DNA of 64,000 nt from Agrostemma githago (lineage: Eukaryota; Streptophyta; Magnoliopsida; Caryophyllales; Caryophyllaceae). The notes beneath the pieces are model-generated. The model did not search any database, was not told the origin of the DNA, and worked only from the letters and a program-made list of their open reading frames with translations. Numbering within the stretch: position 1 is the stretch's first letter; every line of letters starts with the position of its first letter. A program made the position numbers and the translations under genes. This document shows positions 1 to 12,167 of this stretch, one piece after another. The stretch lies in NCBI GenBank assembly GCA_958450325.1, contig OY288256.1, forward strand, positions 42,488,953 through 42,552,952, given 5' to 3'.

Positions 1-103
1 TGCGCCCAATATCGACCTCCTTACCCGTCGAGACCCCAGAACGGAAATAAATATCCAAAAGAGTGTTGCGAACGAGATTGTTGTTGTTGTTGTTATGGGA
101 CTT

Positions 104-425
104 TCTACACGGTACTTCTGTATTTTTAGTTTCTCTATATGGTACTCCTACACTTTTATAATCACACGTTGTACCCCTCACTTTTAGGGCATTATGTCTC
201 CATATCCTTAATGACGTTTTCCGTCTTTTTTGATTTTCTCTTTCCGTTAGTTGTGCTGCTTTAACTATGCTTAAATGGTTGTTTATGTTAATCTTAAATC
301 TCCCTAACATCATTAAGGGTATAGAGACATAATACACTAAAAGTGAGAGGTATACCATGTGTGATTATAAAAGTGCAGGGGTACCATATTGAAAAACTAA
401 AAACATAGGGGCGCCATGTAGTGTA
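104..425. repeat. Fold-back (long inverted repeat) element
   Basis: Two arms of about 130-150 bp are near-perfect reverse complements around a short spacer (roughly 255-300). The left arm at 104-230 reads outward as TCTACACGGTACTTCTG; the right arm ends near 425 and its complement reads TACACTACATGGCGCCCC. Both arms share TTTTATAATCACAC and CACTTTTAG. There is no ORF. The sequence is a fold-back transposon or MITE-like hairpin of unknown superfamily; no convincing target duplication is visible. Confidence 0.65.
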
Positions 426-495
426 TTATTTTTATTACTCTACTACATACTACTGCTATTTTTTTTACTTTCTTTATCTATATATATTTTACTAA

Positions 496-780
496 TTTTT
501 TTGGTGAAATGTGAGTTTTATTCATCCAAAAATTAGGTTATACAGATCATATGCTCTATACAAAACCATATAAGTACCAAAATAAGAATGAGCAAAAAAA
601 CGCTACAAACTAGCAATTATAACCAATCCTCCTAAGATAATCAATATCCTCAGAGGTCGTCTTTTCCGTTCCTTTAATTTTGATTCTACTCCTAACATTG
701 TTGACTGCTTGCTGTGCAGCAATATCAGGCCGAATCCTGCTCTAGTGTACTGGAAACTGCATGCTGCGACTTTGACTGAA
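496..780 (-). mobile_element. 5'-truncated L1 LINE tail (fragment)
   Basis: Read on the minus strand, the stretch ending at the stop codon at 610-612 encodes the end of an L1 ORF2. The residues RPDIAAQQAVNNVRSRIK match the tail that follows the zf-RVT domain in plant L1s, and L1-C at 63479-63889 has a similar tail (RPQIVVQQVQLVIRMKV). A 3' UTR follows, ending in a short poly-A, seen as seven T at 496-502. The upstream limit near 780 is uncertain because one in-frame stop and divergence blur it. The target duplication is not clear. Confidence 0.6.
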
Positions 781-1032
781 ACTTAAACTTAAGTTTTACT
801 CTACTAAAACTTAAACAAACCATTCTCATCCATTATTTATCTAATACTCGTACTATCTTCTAATAAAGCCATGTGTTCTGTTCTGATTGGGCAAAACAAA
901 TAAATCAACCAATAAACAATATCAAGAGAGGAGGGAGTCTATTAAAAAACAGAGACAATCAAATAACAAATTTTTTAATTAAAAATAATGAATCAATTAA
1001 GAAAGAAGAGAGAAAAGAGGAAAAATTTCTTA

Positions 1033-1384
1033 GAGCATCCTCATCCAAGAATGATTTTTTCATTCCTGGATGTGACTCACCTCAACCACATCATTACTTT
1101 TATCTTTCTTTTTCCATCATAAAAGAACTCCTCCACCAATTGAAATTTTTGTTCTTCAATGGGTCCTAACACTTTTCACTACACTCATTTATTCACATTC
1201 CTTAATTTATCTTAATATCAATATTTTTATAATCGGGACCCACGATTTTCATTCTCCACTTCATTCTTGGAAAAGAATGAATATCTTCTATTCTCCACGA
1301 AGAATGGTTTTCTCCATGGATGAAGGAATTGTTTTTCTCCATTCTCCTCCAAGAATGAAGAATGGAGGATGAGTGGAGATGCTC
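1033..1384. mobile_element. Harbinger/PIF-like MITE
   Basis: The element starts GAGCATCCTCATCC and its right end, read inward, starts GAGCATCTCCACTCATCC. It is flanked by the trinucleotide TTA at 1030-1032 and 1385-1387, the usual target duplication of PIF/Harbinger elements. It is 352 bp, holds no coding frame, and contains several copies of a CAAGAATGA-like subrepeat near both ends. The superfamily is inferred from the TTA duplication and terminal sequence only. Confidence 0.6.
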
Positions 1385-1483
1385 TTAGCTCCCACCTCGC
1401 TTCATCTTCCCCTTCCATAATTCATAACTGTATTATTACGATCTACAACAATGGATACAAAAATTATCACAGAGCATGAACTT

Positions 1484-1627
1484 CAATATGCCACCCAAGT
1501 GTACAATCAAAGTCATCCGATTAGACCTACATCCAAACCTTAATATGTTGCCAAAGTGTACAACCAAAGTCACTCGATTAGACCTACAACCAAACCTCAA
1601 TATGAACCTCAGTGTACCACCCAAACA
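1484..1627. repeat. 57-bp tandem repeat, about 2.5 copies
   Basis: The start AATATG recurs at 1485, 1542 and 1599. Each unit carries AAGTGTACAA, a CAAAGTCA-like run, GATTAGACCTAC and CCAAACCT. ORFs across it on both strands reflect the repeat and are not taken as genes. Confidence 0.7.
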
Positions 1628-2447
1628 GAATTAGAGCTTGCAATAAACACACCATTTAAAAAGGAGAAGAAAAAGCTAGACAAGGGGCAAGTGAACAATT
1701 ATTATGTACATCAGCTACAAGTAATACATTGCTTATATTTTAAGAACAAAACTAACACATCCAAAATGTGTTATAGGTCTGTAGTGGTAGTAAAAGAAGG
1801 AGCCGTAACAATAGAAACCATGGAAGAAAAGAGGCCAAAATTTGAAAGTCCCAACTAAAGGCGCGGGAGAAAAAGTAAGAAAAATTAGAGCCATAATTCA
1901 AGATGATTACGTTCTCCAATAAAAGTTAAAAAAAACGAATTTTAGTTTTATGCATTACATCTTATAACATTATACATCATTTTTTCCAATAATCACTCAC
2001 TTACGTTCTTAAAAACATACTTTCAGTCTGCTAATTCATCTTACTACAATTGTGGTGACATGTTGATGTATGTTTTGACACTTTTAGTCCAACTTTTTTT
2101 CCGTGCCATTCATTTAACATACATGTCATATATATTTCCGCAACTTGGATAGTTAAATCTTTCTAACACAATTTACGAATATCTCTGGAAGTAAATAAAG
2201 TTACAAAGATTTGAAATCAAAACAAAAAATGTATAAATAATAAAATAAATATTTGACAATGAGGCAAAAAGATGGAGCTACGATTTACGAAGGCCATAAA
2301 ACAATGTAGTCTCATGCGGTGTACGGGTATGACGACTAGTTAAATATTATATGTAATCCATTAACGCTAACATAGTTGTTAAATGATACTCATGTTTTAC
2401 TACTTTATACCCTGGTTTTTAATTATTTACTCCTTCACTACTCGTTC
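1628..2447. other. AT-rich spacer, no gene seen
   Basis: No coding frame with recognisable similarity, no RNA gene and no clear terminal repeats were found. Short ORFs here have no compositional or motif support. Confidence 0.5.
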
Positions 2448-3180
2448 TGTAACACCTGCGAATTTTCTAGCTATGTTTTTTATTCTATCGCGACTCCGTC
2501 ATAATTCTGCTATTAATTTTAGCATCTTTTTCGCTCTACTTTTGAGTCCCTATTATTTTTTCGAGCCAAACATTTATGATTTTCGTTAAACGGTTTAATT
2601 ATTTTTACTTTTCTATCGCGAAGCTATTATATAAATTTCGTCACAAACTATTTATTTACTCTTTAGGAATTTCATTTTCTAACGAACAATTGTTTTAAGC
2701 TAAAAATTGAGTCATTTAATTTTTCTAAAGACGTTTAAACACGTTTATATTTTATTTCTAACTCGAAAAATATTTTTATTACGAAAGATAATTATTTAAG
2801 GGTTTTATTTCGAGGATTCGTAAATAATTATTTTCTAATGCGAGGTTTACTCGATTCCTTTGAATTGACTCTAATAATTTTACGATCCTTATTTTTATTA
2901 ACCTATAATTATTTTCGGACCCACTTGGAGTCATTGTGTCGTCACACACACTAGTTGCTGCTACAACTATTTGTTTTCACTCTTCGAACCTTATTTTAAG
3001 TCCTCATTCAACACGGGATACTCACCCATTTTAAATCCTATGCATTTAGACCAAGATCATTTCTATTCCTCTTAAGACCCCCTTTGGCCGGTTTGTGGAC
3101 TCATTCTCCCTTGAAACATTACCCTTTTTACTCCCCATCAATCACTCAATTTACCTTGAATACTTTTGTGCCTTCTGTGG
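2448..3180 (+). repeat. Possible truncated LTR beginning TGTAACACC
   Basis: The stretch opens with TGTAACACCTGCG, which resembles the start of many plant Ty3/gypsy LTRs, and stays non-coding until the Tat LTR begins at 3181. No matching end, primer binding site or second LTR is present. It may be an LTR remnant into which the Tat LTR inserted, or plain AT-rich DNA. Confidence 0.25.
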
Positions 3181-3645
3181 TGTGGACATGACATAGGTCC
3201 ACCCCGACGCGGCCACGCGCGGGTTTGGGGAGGCGAATGAATCTCCATATGAGAATGGATCGAATTGAAATTTAAATCGAAGTGGAGTCGCCACCGAACT
3301 TTGTGGGAGTTCGGGCCCGTTCGAACCCACTCTATATCTTAGTGGGCCATGCACAAAGTATGGCCCATTCGGATGTCAGAATTTATCGGGTTCGTCCCTT
3401 TACATTTGATACCGATACCGACGTTATCGGATATAGTGTATTGAATGACTCTCGTGTGCCAATGGTTTCGGACATCCGGAAACCACGGTTCTGAGTAAGG
3501 GGTGAGGGTACGTGTTGGGAAGTTCACAAAGAACACCCAACCCCGCCCGCACATTAGCGGCCTCTATTAAGATATCGTTTGATTTTGAAATACGCGCGTT
3601 AGTAATACCATGAATGATATGCAAACATTGTTTTGCCTAAACATG
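3181..3645 (-). mobile_element. Tat-type LTR fragment, distal half (minus strand)
   Basis: The piece starts TGTGGACATGACATAGG, the same end as the LTRs at 43671 and 55541. It contains the conserved Tat LTR block: GGAGTCGCCA at 3284-3293, a hairpin at 3464-3484, and the run leading to GCGGCCTCTA near 3560. It stops at the Athila-1 insertion and resumes at 17106. It differs from the other LTRs at many positions, so it is another subfamily or an older copy. Confidence 0.8.
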
Positions 3646-4970
3646 TGATGTGTCGTGTTTATATAACTTTATTCCCTCGGTTCCGTTGTCTTTTCCGGTC
3701 GGAACGCACTCTTTAGAGCCGTTTCTTCTAACATTTTGCTTTAAGTGAGTGTTTTTGTAGATCCTACACGATTTCAGGTCTTTATGTGCATTTACACTCA
3801 TATCTGGTTAGAAGAACGATCCCGAGACAAAACCCGTGCTTCGAGACGTTTAGGCGAAGAAGCATTGAGAAGTGTTGATTCACTGGGCCATGGGAAGCGG
3901 CCCATTACTCCTTTTATCAATGCGTGCACGCCAGCCTGCATGTGACCGGCGGCCTGCCAGCCGGCCGGCATGACACAAGAGTATTTTAAGCCCGTTTTTT
4001 AGTGTGTCTCGGCCCCTGCATGTGGCAGGCGGCCTGCCAGCCGGCCGGCGCGACACGCAGCTTATTTTCGCCTAATTTTGTATAACTAGGAGGCTTGTAT
4101 CATTTTCTAGGGATCACTTTTCATACTTAGTTTTATTTTACTTGAGAAGCTCGTGACTCATAAGATTCTAGCACTCGGTTTTCACTCGGATTCGATTTCG
4201 GTAATCTCGTTTATGCAATTTTCAGTTTACGTTTCAATCTTCATCGTAAATTATTTAGTTCGTCGCAATTTTCTTTATTTGCAATTCGTTGTTTACTTTA
4301 GTTCGCTAGATTCTCGTTCGTTTGTTATTAGATTTATTTGCTTCACCTTTTTATCATGAATTCCATGTATGCGATTTATTATTTCGTAATCATCATGCGT
4401 AGCTAATTTTCTCGCTAGGGTCGAGGGGGATCGATGGATTATTATACGATTATGTCGCTTTGATACTAAATTTATAAATATGCTAGTACCACCTTCGCGT
4501 GTTTTGTTTGTCGATTAATTTGTTAAAGGCCACAACATTTTAATCTGTTTGGGAAATCCTAGTTCTTGTGCGAAAGCCGATTAGGATTAGATCACGCGCG
4601 ATTTGGTAGGGAGTCTAATAAGTTGCGAGAGCCCGTTAGATCCTTCCTAGGTTGACACGATTCGAGTGAACGTGTTATAGCCGACTACCATATTTATGTG
4701 TTTATTATTATGGTCGCATAATTATTGAACATCTATCGTGAACCCGTGACCTTAGTTCTCATCTCATTATTAGATTCGATTTTTATTATCGTTTTTAGGA
4801 GTCTTTTATATATTCTCAATCAATTAACCGTTTAGAGCATTTTAGAATCGCCATAGCTAATTGACAAAAATTGACTGTTTCCCTGTGGATTCGATACCTT
4901 GCTTGCCGCTATCTTCTAGTTAGTAGCATTAGGTTTATCTTGATTGGGTGAGACGATTTAACCCACATCA
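3646..4970 (+). repeat. Athila-1 5' LTR
   Basis: It runs from TGATGTGTCGTG to CCCACATCA. Two direct repeats about 80 bp apart (near 3933-3976 and 4014-4057) each carry CCTGCATGTG followed by GGCGGCCTGCCAGCCGGCC. These GC-rich palindromic units are the LTR's most distinctive feature and have inverted relatives upstream of the post-pol ORF. No obvious TATA box stands out close to them. Confidence 0.93.
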
Positions 4971-4974
4971 AATT

Positions 4975-4992
4975 TGGCGCCGTTGCCGGGGA
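4975..4992 (+). promoter_or_regulatory. Athila-1 primer binding site (tRNA-Asp type)
   Basis: TGGCGCCGTTGCCGGGGA begins five bases after the LTR and is complementary to the 3' end of plant tRNA-Asp, the primer typical of Athila elements. Confidence 0.9.
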
Positions 4993-5091
4993 CACGATTT
5001 TTCTTGTTTTTTTAGCTTGTTTCTTTTATGCTCTCTTTCGTCTCAAGGAATTAAAATTCCTTGAGATTGATCTCACTCCCTCCTTGTAGTT

Positions 5092-7315
5092 TTGCTTATG
5101 CCCAGGTCTTTCCGGTCATCAGAGCTTACTCTGTTCGATCCTGAACCCGAGAAAACCTTTCGTAGGCGACGACAGTTTTGGAGAGAGATTTCCGCAGCTC
5201 CCGATCTTGCGACTTTGGAAGCTATTCATACTGAATTTGTAGCTGAGAATCAGTCCTTTGAAGAGGAACATCAATCTCAGTCCGAGATCATTTTACCACC
5301 TCCTCCGATCATAAAAATGCCGAAACTTTCTAGTCATTCGGAGCCCGAGCAAACTGCTCTTCCTAAGTTGGTTAAACGACCAACTGCCACTCAAGGTACA
5401 TTTGAGATTCGACCCGCCTTTGTCACTTTGGTGGAGAAGAATCAATTTGGTGGTGAACCTAGGGAGGATCCTCACAAGCATATGAGGATTTTTACCGACT
5501 ATTGCTCCACGATTCCACTTCCGGTCGGGGTAACTCAAGAAGAAGTCATGGAGATGCTCTTCATGTTCTCACTACGGGATTCCGCTAGGGAGTGGATAAC
5601 CGACCTCGATAAAGTCACCGAGGGGATCACCGGCTGGAATTCTCTTGCTCTTGCTTTCTACAAGCACTATTACCCTCCACAAAAGACGAACATGCTCCGG
5701 AGTCAAATCACCAATTTTCGTCAAACTCCGAACGAGAATATTCATGAAGCGTGGGAGCGGTTTAAGAAGCTTGTGAAGGAATGCCCGCACCATGGTTTTC
5801 AGGTTTGGTTTCTTTGTAACCAATTTTATAACGGGTTGTATGATGATTGCAGGAGTACGCTTGATTCGGCATGCAATGGGCGTTTCCAATGTAATGTGGA
5901 TGATGATAAGCATTGGCAAACAATAGAAGAGATGGCATCTCACCACTCTCGATGGGGTAATCCGCGTGGTAATACTCGATCAAACTCCGGTGAATGTGGG
6001 TCCTCTAATGCCGTGTCAATTAGCCGCTTTGGCTAAGAGATTTGATGCATTTGAAGTGTCAAATTCTCAAGGAGGAGGAGGCATGCATCAAGTACATGCT
6101 ATGCAAGAGTATGCATGTATGCGTTGTGGTGCCGCGGACCATCAAGCTCAGGATTGCCTAGGCTCCATAGAACAGGTGAATGCGTTCCATTCTATGCGTC
6201 CACGTTATCCATATATGAACCAACCAGGATATGATGCATCTCTTTTGTCTTACAGGAGTACTAATGTCTTGAACCCGCCTATTACACCAGTTTATGTACC
6301 CCCACCAAAGCAGCATCTTCTGAATCAGCAGAATTTCCAGAATCAAGGAAATTTTCAGAACCAGCAGCAATTCCATAATCAAGGGAATTTTCAGAACCAG
6401 TAGAACCATCAGATTTTCGGTAATCAGAAGAATTTCCAAAATCAGGGAAATTTTCAGCAGCGACCTCACTCGGGTCAATTTCAACAAAATTTTGGCAATA
6501 CTAATCAGAACTTCGGGAATTCTCACCAGAATTTTGGTACTAGTCAGCAGAATTTTGGCCAATCCTCAGCACAAGCTCAAGGTAATTCTTCTTCTTCTTC
6601 TTCGTGTTCTAATGAAATGGCTGAGCTTCGTAGTATGATGCAGATGATGGCCAAGACCCAGGACTTGATGATGGCACAAATGCAAAAGAATGATCAAGCT
6701 AAGGATAATACCATCAAGAATTTGGAGAACCAAGTGGGGCACCTTGCCGCGTCACAAGCAACGCGTCAACAAGGTAAACTCCCTTCTCAAGGTGATCAAC
6801 AGCATGATACGGCTAATGCGATCACTCTTCGTAGTGGCACACACTATGAGGGTCCGTCGATGCCTAAAGATGATACACCAGCCGAGAAGGAGGAGGTTCT
6901 AGTGGAAGATGTCAATGAGGACGTTATTGTGGAAACTCCAAGTGAAGATCAAGTTCCACCACCCACTACTCCCGTTCCCACCCCGACTAGTCCAACAATT
7001 CAAGTACCATTCCCGGGTCGATTGAAGAATCGGAAGGAAGCTACCCAATTTGGCAAGTTCATGGAGGTTGTGAAGAATTTGCAGGTTACGGTCCCGTTTA
7101 CCAAGCTCATTTTGCAGGTCCCGTCTTACGCAAAGTTTATGAAGGACATCTTGACTCGGAAGAGAAGCATTGGTGAGGTAGAAACCGTCGCTCTTACTGC
7201 AGAGTGTAGCGCATTTTTACAGAACAAGGCCCCACCAAAGCTAAAGGATCCGGTAGTTTTTCGATTCCTTGCACTATTGGCACCTTATCGATCGATAAAG
7301 CTTTATGTGATTTAG
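5092..7315 (+). pseudogene. gag: Athila-1 gag (broken)
   Basis: This is the Athila gag, the capsid-nucleocapsid polyprotein that packages element RNA. The capsid-like region (about 5400-5890) has the Athila pattern of a paired WI-T-L segment, a YYPP motif and the run AWERFKKLVKECPHHG. A shift from frame 1 to frame 2 occurs near 5966-6036. Then follow a CCHC zinc knuckle, CMRCGAADHQAQDC at 6116-6157, and a Gln/Asn-rich stretch of FQNQ-like repeats (6300-6570) interrupted by TAG at 6401-6403. A later segment carries AITLRSG, a run shared with Athila-2. A second frameshift near 7250 separates it from the protease. The start at 5092 is the first Met of the frame, about 100 bases after the primer binding site. 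Confidence 0.85.
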
Positions 7316-10300
7316 GTGCTAGTGTAAGTGTCATGCCTTATTCCGTTTGTGAAAAACTTAATATGGGTCCTCTTAAGTGTAGTAGTGTAACTTTACAGAT
7401 GGCGGATCGTTCCATAAAACGCCCTTTGGGAGTTTTAGAAGACGTGCCCGTTAGAGTTGGAAATTTTTTTATCCCGGTTGATTTTATCGTCCTTGACATG
7501 GCCGAGGACACCCAAATTCCCATAATTTTGGGAAGGCCATTTTTGCACACCGCCGGCGCGGTGATTGATGTCAAGAACGGTAAATTGACCTTGGAAGTGG
7601 GTGGAGACACCATTGTTTTCTCCTTAGATAGTACACTTAAGAACCCGATGGTAACAAATTCTTGTTGCATGATTGATGTTGTGGATGTCTTAGTTCATGA
7701 TTCTATGGAGGCGTCCCTTATACGGGACCCCTTAGAGGCTTTGATATGTTTGGAAGCGTGTGCAGGTGATGCTTCCGTTGACTCTGCTGTTGTTGATGCC
7801 TTGGAAGCTGCTTTGGAAGGAAGGATGCTCATGGAGGAGCAAGGTGTCGATGTAACCAACATTGTGCACACCTCATTTGCTATTAACATATCCGTTCCGG
7901 AGCGTGAGCCACTTCCGTCTCACCTAAAATATGCCTTTTTAGACGATACCGAGAGCTTCCCCGTGATTGTAAGTGCTGATTTAACTGAGCAACAACTTTC
8001 TGATTTGTTAGTTGTTTTGAAGAAAAATAGGAAAGCTTTGGGGTATAGTCTTGATGACTTGAAGGGAATTAGTCCCGATTTTTGTATGCATAGAATTAAT
8101 CTCGAGGAAGGTCATCGTCCTTGTGTCCAGGGTCAACGTAAGTTGAACCCGAATATGCAAAAGGTTGTTAAAAAGGAAGTTATGAAATTGTTGGATGCGG
8201 GAATTATTTATGCGGTTCCCGATTCAAAGTGGGTGAGTCCGGTACAAGTTGTACCTAAGAAGGGAGGGACTACTGTGGTCCCGAATGAAAAGAATGAGTT
8301 AATCCCTACACGAATCGTGACGGGATGGAGAATATCCGTAGACTATAGAAGGTTGAACACCGCTACACTTAAAGACCATTTCCCATTGCCCTTTATCGAC
8401 CAAATGCTTGAGAGACTAGCATCTCACAAGTATTTTTGCTATTTGGATGGATATTCGGGATTTTTTCAGATCCCGATACACCCCGCCGACCAAGAAAAGA
8501 CCACGTTTACTTGTCCCTATGGCACTTTTGCATATCGCAGGATGCCATTCGGGCTATGTAACGCACCCGCCACCTTTCAAAGATGCATGATGAGCATCTT
8601 TTCCGACTACATCGAGTCTATTATGGAAGTGTTTATGGACGACTTTAGTGTGTATGGTATGAGTTTTTCAGCTTGTTTAGCTAACTTGGATACCATTTTA
8701 AACCGATGTGTCGAGGTCAGTTTGGTCTTGAATTGGGAGAAGTGCCATTTTATGGTCACTAAGGGTGTAGTTTTGGGTCATGTGGTCTCCGAAAAGGGCA
8801 TTCAGGTGGATAAAGCAAAAGTGCAAGTGATTGACCAATTGCCCTTGCCGGTTAATGTAAAGGGAGTGAGAAGTTTCCTTGGTCATGCGGGATTTTATCG
8901 CCGCTTTATCAAGGACTTTTCCAAAATTGCTAAGCCACTTACACAATTGCTCCTAAAGACGCCCCTTTCGATTTTATTGATGAGTGTGTGGAAGCTTTTA
9001 ACAGGATTAAGCAGGCCCTTATATCGGCTCCGATTATTCAGTCACCGGATTGGAATTTGCCATTCGAGATAATGTGTGACGCGAGTGATTATGCTGTGGG
9101 GGCGGTTTTGGGCCAAAGGAAGGACAAAGTCTTGCATGCTATATACTATGCTAGTAAAACACTTGATAATGCTCAAGTTAACTATGCAACTACTAGAAGG
9201 AATTGCTAGCTATAGTGTATGCTTTGGAGAAGTTCAGAACTTACTTGGTTGGATCGGAAGTCATTGTTTTCACCGATCATGCGGCTCTCAAGTACCTCCT
9301 TGCTAAGAAAGAAGCGAAGCCCCGATTACTTCGATGGATCCTCCTCCTCCAAGAGTTTGATTTATCGATCCGGGATAAGAAAGGAGCGGAAAATGCCGTT
9401 GCAGATCATTTATCGAGGCTTAGAGTTGAGGAGGAAGGAGTTGTCATCCCCATAGATGACTCTTTTCCCGATGATTCTCTCATGGCCTTAACTACCGGTG
9501 AAAGCGAAGGACCTTGGTATGCAGATTATGCCAATTATTTAGTTGGCAAGGTATTACCCTCCGATCTCTCTTATCAACAAAAGAAAAAATTTCTACATGA
9601 TGTTCGACAATTTTTCTGGGATGACCCCTATTTATTTAGGGTTATTTAATAGCAATAATACTGACTATTGGACGTATTCCAATAATAATACCAATTACAG
9701 TTAATCCCAGAATAATACATTGAATTGAAGTATTCTAATGATAATGATACAGTTGACCGGTTACCTGAATAACCGGTCCACCTTCCCTTAAGCGCCTCAT
9801 TTAATTCCTACTATCACCATTACCATTTACTTCACTCTCCATTTACTTCTCACTCTCCCTTGAGGATGAATCTAGACCTGGTAAGAGGAAGAAATCTGGT
9901 ACAACAATTGTGAATGACAAAATTGATTTCACATAACTTAATGGTCAGTTTATTAAAACATAAACTCCTGAATTGGACCTAGAAACCATAATCGAAACAC
10001 TAATCGAATAAATATAAACCCAGAAAATAATCCTGATCAAAACAAAACCCCAAATTGTCGAAATTTGCAGAAAGATAAAATAGTATTTGATTGACCAAGT
10101 GAATTGTGCTAAAATTGGAAATTAGAAGCGAATCAAGTCCCGAATTGGACCCAGAAATCATAATCGAAACGGTAATCGAATAAATACGAACCCAGAAAAA
10201 AAAACCTAATTGAAACCAAAACCCCAAATTTGTACAAAATAAAACAAATTAGCAATGCTTAAAATTGAAAAGAGAGTACCTGGGAGTTGAAGGAGACAGA

Positions 10301-11900
10301 GAATCAGAGATGGGGCGATAATTAATTTTGATGGTTTGATTGATTTTCACATTGGATAATGCTCCGTATGTTTTTTTTTTAATTAATGAAGTTTATGTCT
10401 TGATAGAGAGCCCATTATTAGATTTAATGAAGAGACGAGGGTAATGAAAATCAAGACTTTTTAAATTTTTTTTGCAGAGTTGTCATTGAAGACAAGGATT
10501 TAAGTAGGATGGAGATGAAAAAATAGGGTAAGTGGGCGTGGATTGAATAGATTGAAGTAGCAGGTTATTTTTCAGAAAGGTTACCTGCTGTTGCAGGTAA
10601 CATATGCAACTGTACCATTATCATTATAATACTCCAATTCGATGTATTATTCTGGGATTAACTGTAATTGATATTATTATTGGAATACGCTCAATAGTCA
10701 GTATTATTGCTATTAAATAACCCATTTATTTAAGGAGTGTGCCGATGGTATTTTTCGTCGATGTGTCCCTCAGTGGGAAGTTCAGGGAGTTCTAGAGAGT
10801 TGTCATTCATCACCATATGGTGGTCATCATGGACCGAGCCGAACCACGGCTAAGGTCCTCCAGTCGGGTTTTTATTGGCCAACCTTATTCCGAGATGCCC
10901 AAGCTTTTATTATGTCCTGCGACGCATGTCAAAGGACCGGTAATATTTCTCGGAGGCATGAGATGCCTCAAAATGGGATTCTCGAGGTAGAAATTTTTGA
11001 TGTCTGGGGTGTAGACGACCAACGCCCGTTGCCGTTATCCAAGGGCAACCGATATATTTTGGTTGCGGTTGATTATGTCTCCAAGTGGGTGGAGGCGGTA
11101 GCATCTCCTGCTAATGATGCTAGAACGGTAATATCTCTGTTTAAAAAGACTATTTTCCCCGCTTTGGTGTTCCAAGAGCGATTATTAGTGATGGTGGAAG
11201 CCATTTCCATGAGAAGCAACTTGATGCTTTACTTGCTAAGTACGGTGTCTCTCACCGTACCGGTCTTGCCTACCACCCTCAAACGGGTGGGCAAGTTGAG
11301 GTGTCCAATAGGGAAATCAAGTCTATTCTCCAAAAGGTCGTGTCAAAAGCTCGGAAGGATTGGAGTTCTAAGCTAGATGATACACTATGGGCTTATCGTA
11401 CCGCCTTTAAAACGCCTATTGGTACTTCACCTTACCGATTGGTTTATGGCAAGTCATGCCATTTACCGGTCGAGCTTGAGTACAAGGCTTGGTGGGCGAT
11501 CAAGGAGCTTAAATTGGACCCACATTTAAGCGGGGAGAAGAGACTCATGCAATTGAATGAGTTAGAAGAATTCCGTCTTGGTGCCTATGATAGTGCTCGG
11601 GTTTATAAGGAGCGCACCAAGCGGTGGCATGACAAGCATATCCTTCACCGTGAGTTCAATGTGGGGGATAAGGTATTATTGTTTAATTCTAGACTCCGGA
11701 TGTTTCCCGGAAAGTTGAAATCTCGTTGGTCCGGACCTTTTTCTGTCACCCATGTGGGTAAATTTGGCTCGATTGAAGTCGAGAGTGATTCGGGTGAACG
11801 ATTCAAGGTGAATGGTCAACGATTGAAGTTATATCATGAAGGTGCTCAAGTTGGAGCGATTGAAGTTATACGACTTCATCCTGTTCCCTCATTCAACTAA
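7300..11900 (+). pseudogene. pol: Athila-1 pol: protease, RT, RNase H, integrase (broken)
   Basis: Domains in order: aspartic protease with DLGASVSVMP near 7309; reverse transcriptase with WRISVDYRRLN, LDGYSGFFQIP and the catalytic FMDDF near 8632-8646; RNase H with CDASDYAVGAVLG near 9079; integrase with an H-H-C-C zinc finger (10800-10930), a core and a C-terminal region ending at 11900. Frameshifts lie near 8960, 9200 and 11180. At 9638 the frame is cut by a Mutator-like element and resumes at 10733 in the correct phase. The first integrase aspartate region is altered, reading VDDQRP where Athila-2 has IDFMGP. The tail matches Athila-2 strongly (VGDKVLL, then NSRLR and FPGKL). Confidence 0.9.
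9639..10723. mobile_element. Non-autonomous Mutator-like element in Athila-1 pol
   Basis: The element is 1085 bp. Its ends begin GGGTTATTTAATAGCAATAA and stay inverted and complementary for about 115 bp with a handful of mismatches. The 9-bp duplication ATTTATTTA flanks it at 9630-9638 and 10724-10732. Long terminal inverted repeats with a 9-bp duplication indicate a MULE. No transposase is encoded. The interior holds a direct repeat of about 100 bp with a period near 171 bp, starting near 9968 and 10139. Deleting the element and one duplication copy restores the host pol frame. Confidence 0.9.
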
Positions 11901-11945
11901 ATCTTGAAACTCATCAAGTCGTGCGGGACTCTAAACCAACGCTAC

Positions 11946-11959
11946 CGGGAGGCAGCCCG
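11946..11959 (+). other. Post-integrase hairpin, Athila-1
   Basis: CGGG, loop AGGCAG and CCCG form a short stem-loop about 45 bases after the integrase stop. The equivalent position in Athila-2 (39800-39817) has CTTGGG, loop AGGCAA and CCCAAG. Confidence 0.5.
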
Positions 11960-11986
11960 AGTATGTAAATAATTTCCCTCATTCTC

Positions 11987-11988
<2 letters not shown>

Positions 11989-12022
<34 letters not shown>
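11989..12022. repeat. Poly-T tract
   Basis: A run of more than 30 T follows the hairpin and precedes the non-coding stretch leading to the post-pol ORF. Confidence 0.85.
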
Positions 12023-12025
<3 letters not shown>

Positions 12026-12167
12026 TTTTAGATGTTTTAGTGAGGACGAGAGGAGAGACTAATGTTTTCGGAGAAGCGCAGAATCATAGGAAATAACTCG
12101 AATTGAAGTTATTGAAAAAAAAAGAGGAGAAGTTCACCGTGCTTGTGATAATATAGCAGGTCACCTC

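Noticed and set aside
3745..3945. 66-codon ORF repeated identically at 15874-16074
   Set aside because: Duplicate because both lie in Athila-1 LTRs; no recognisable protein.
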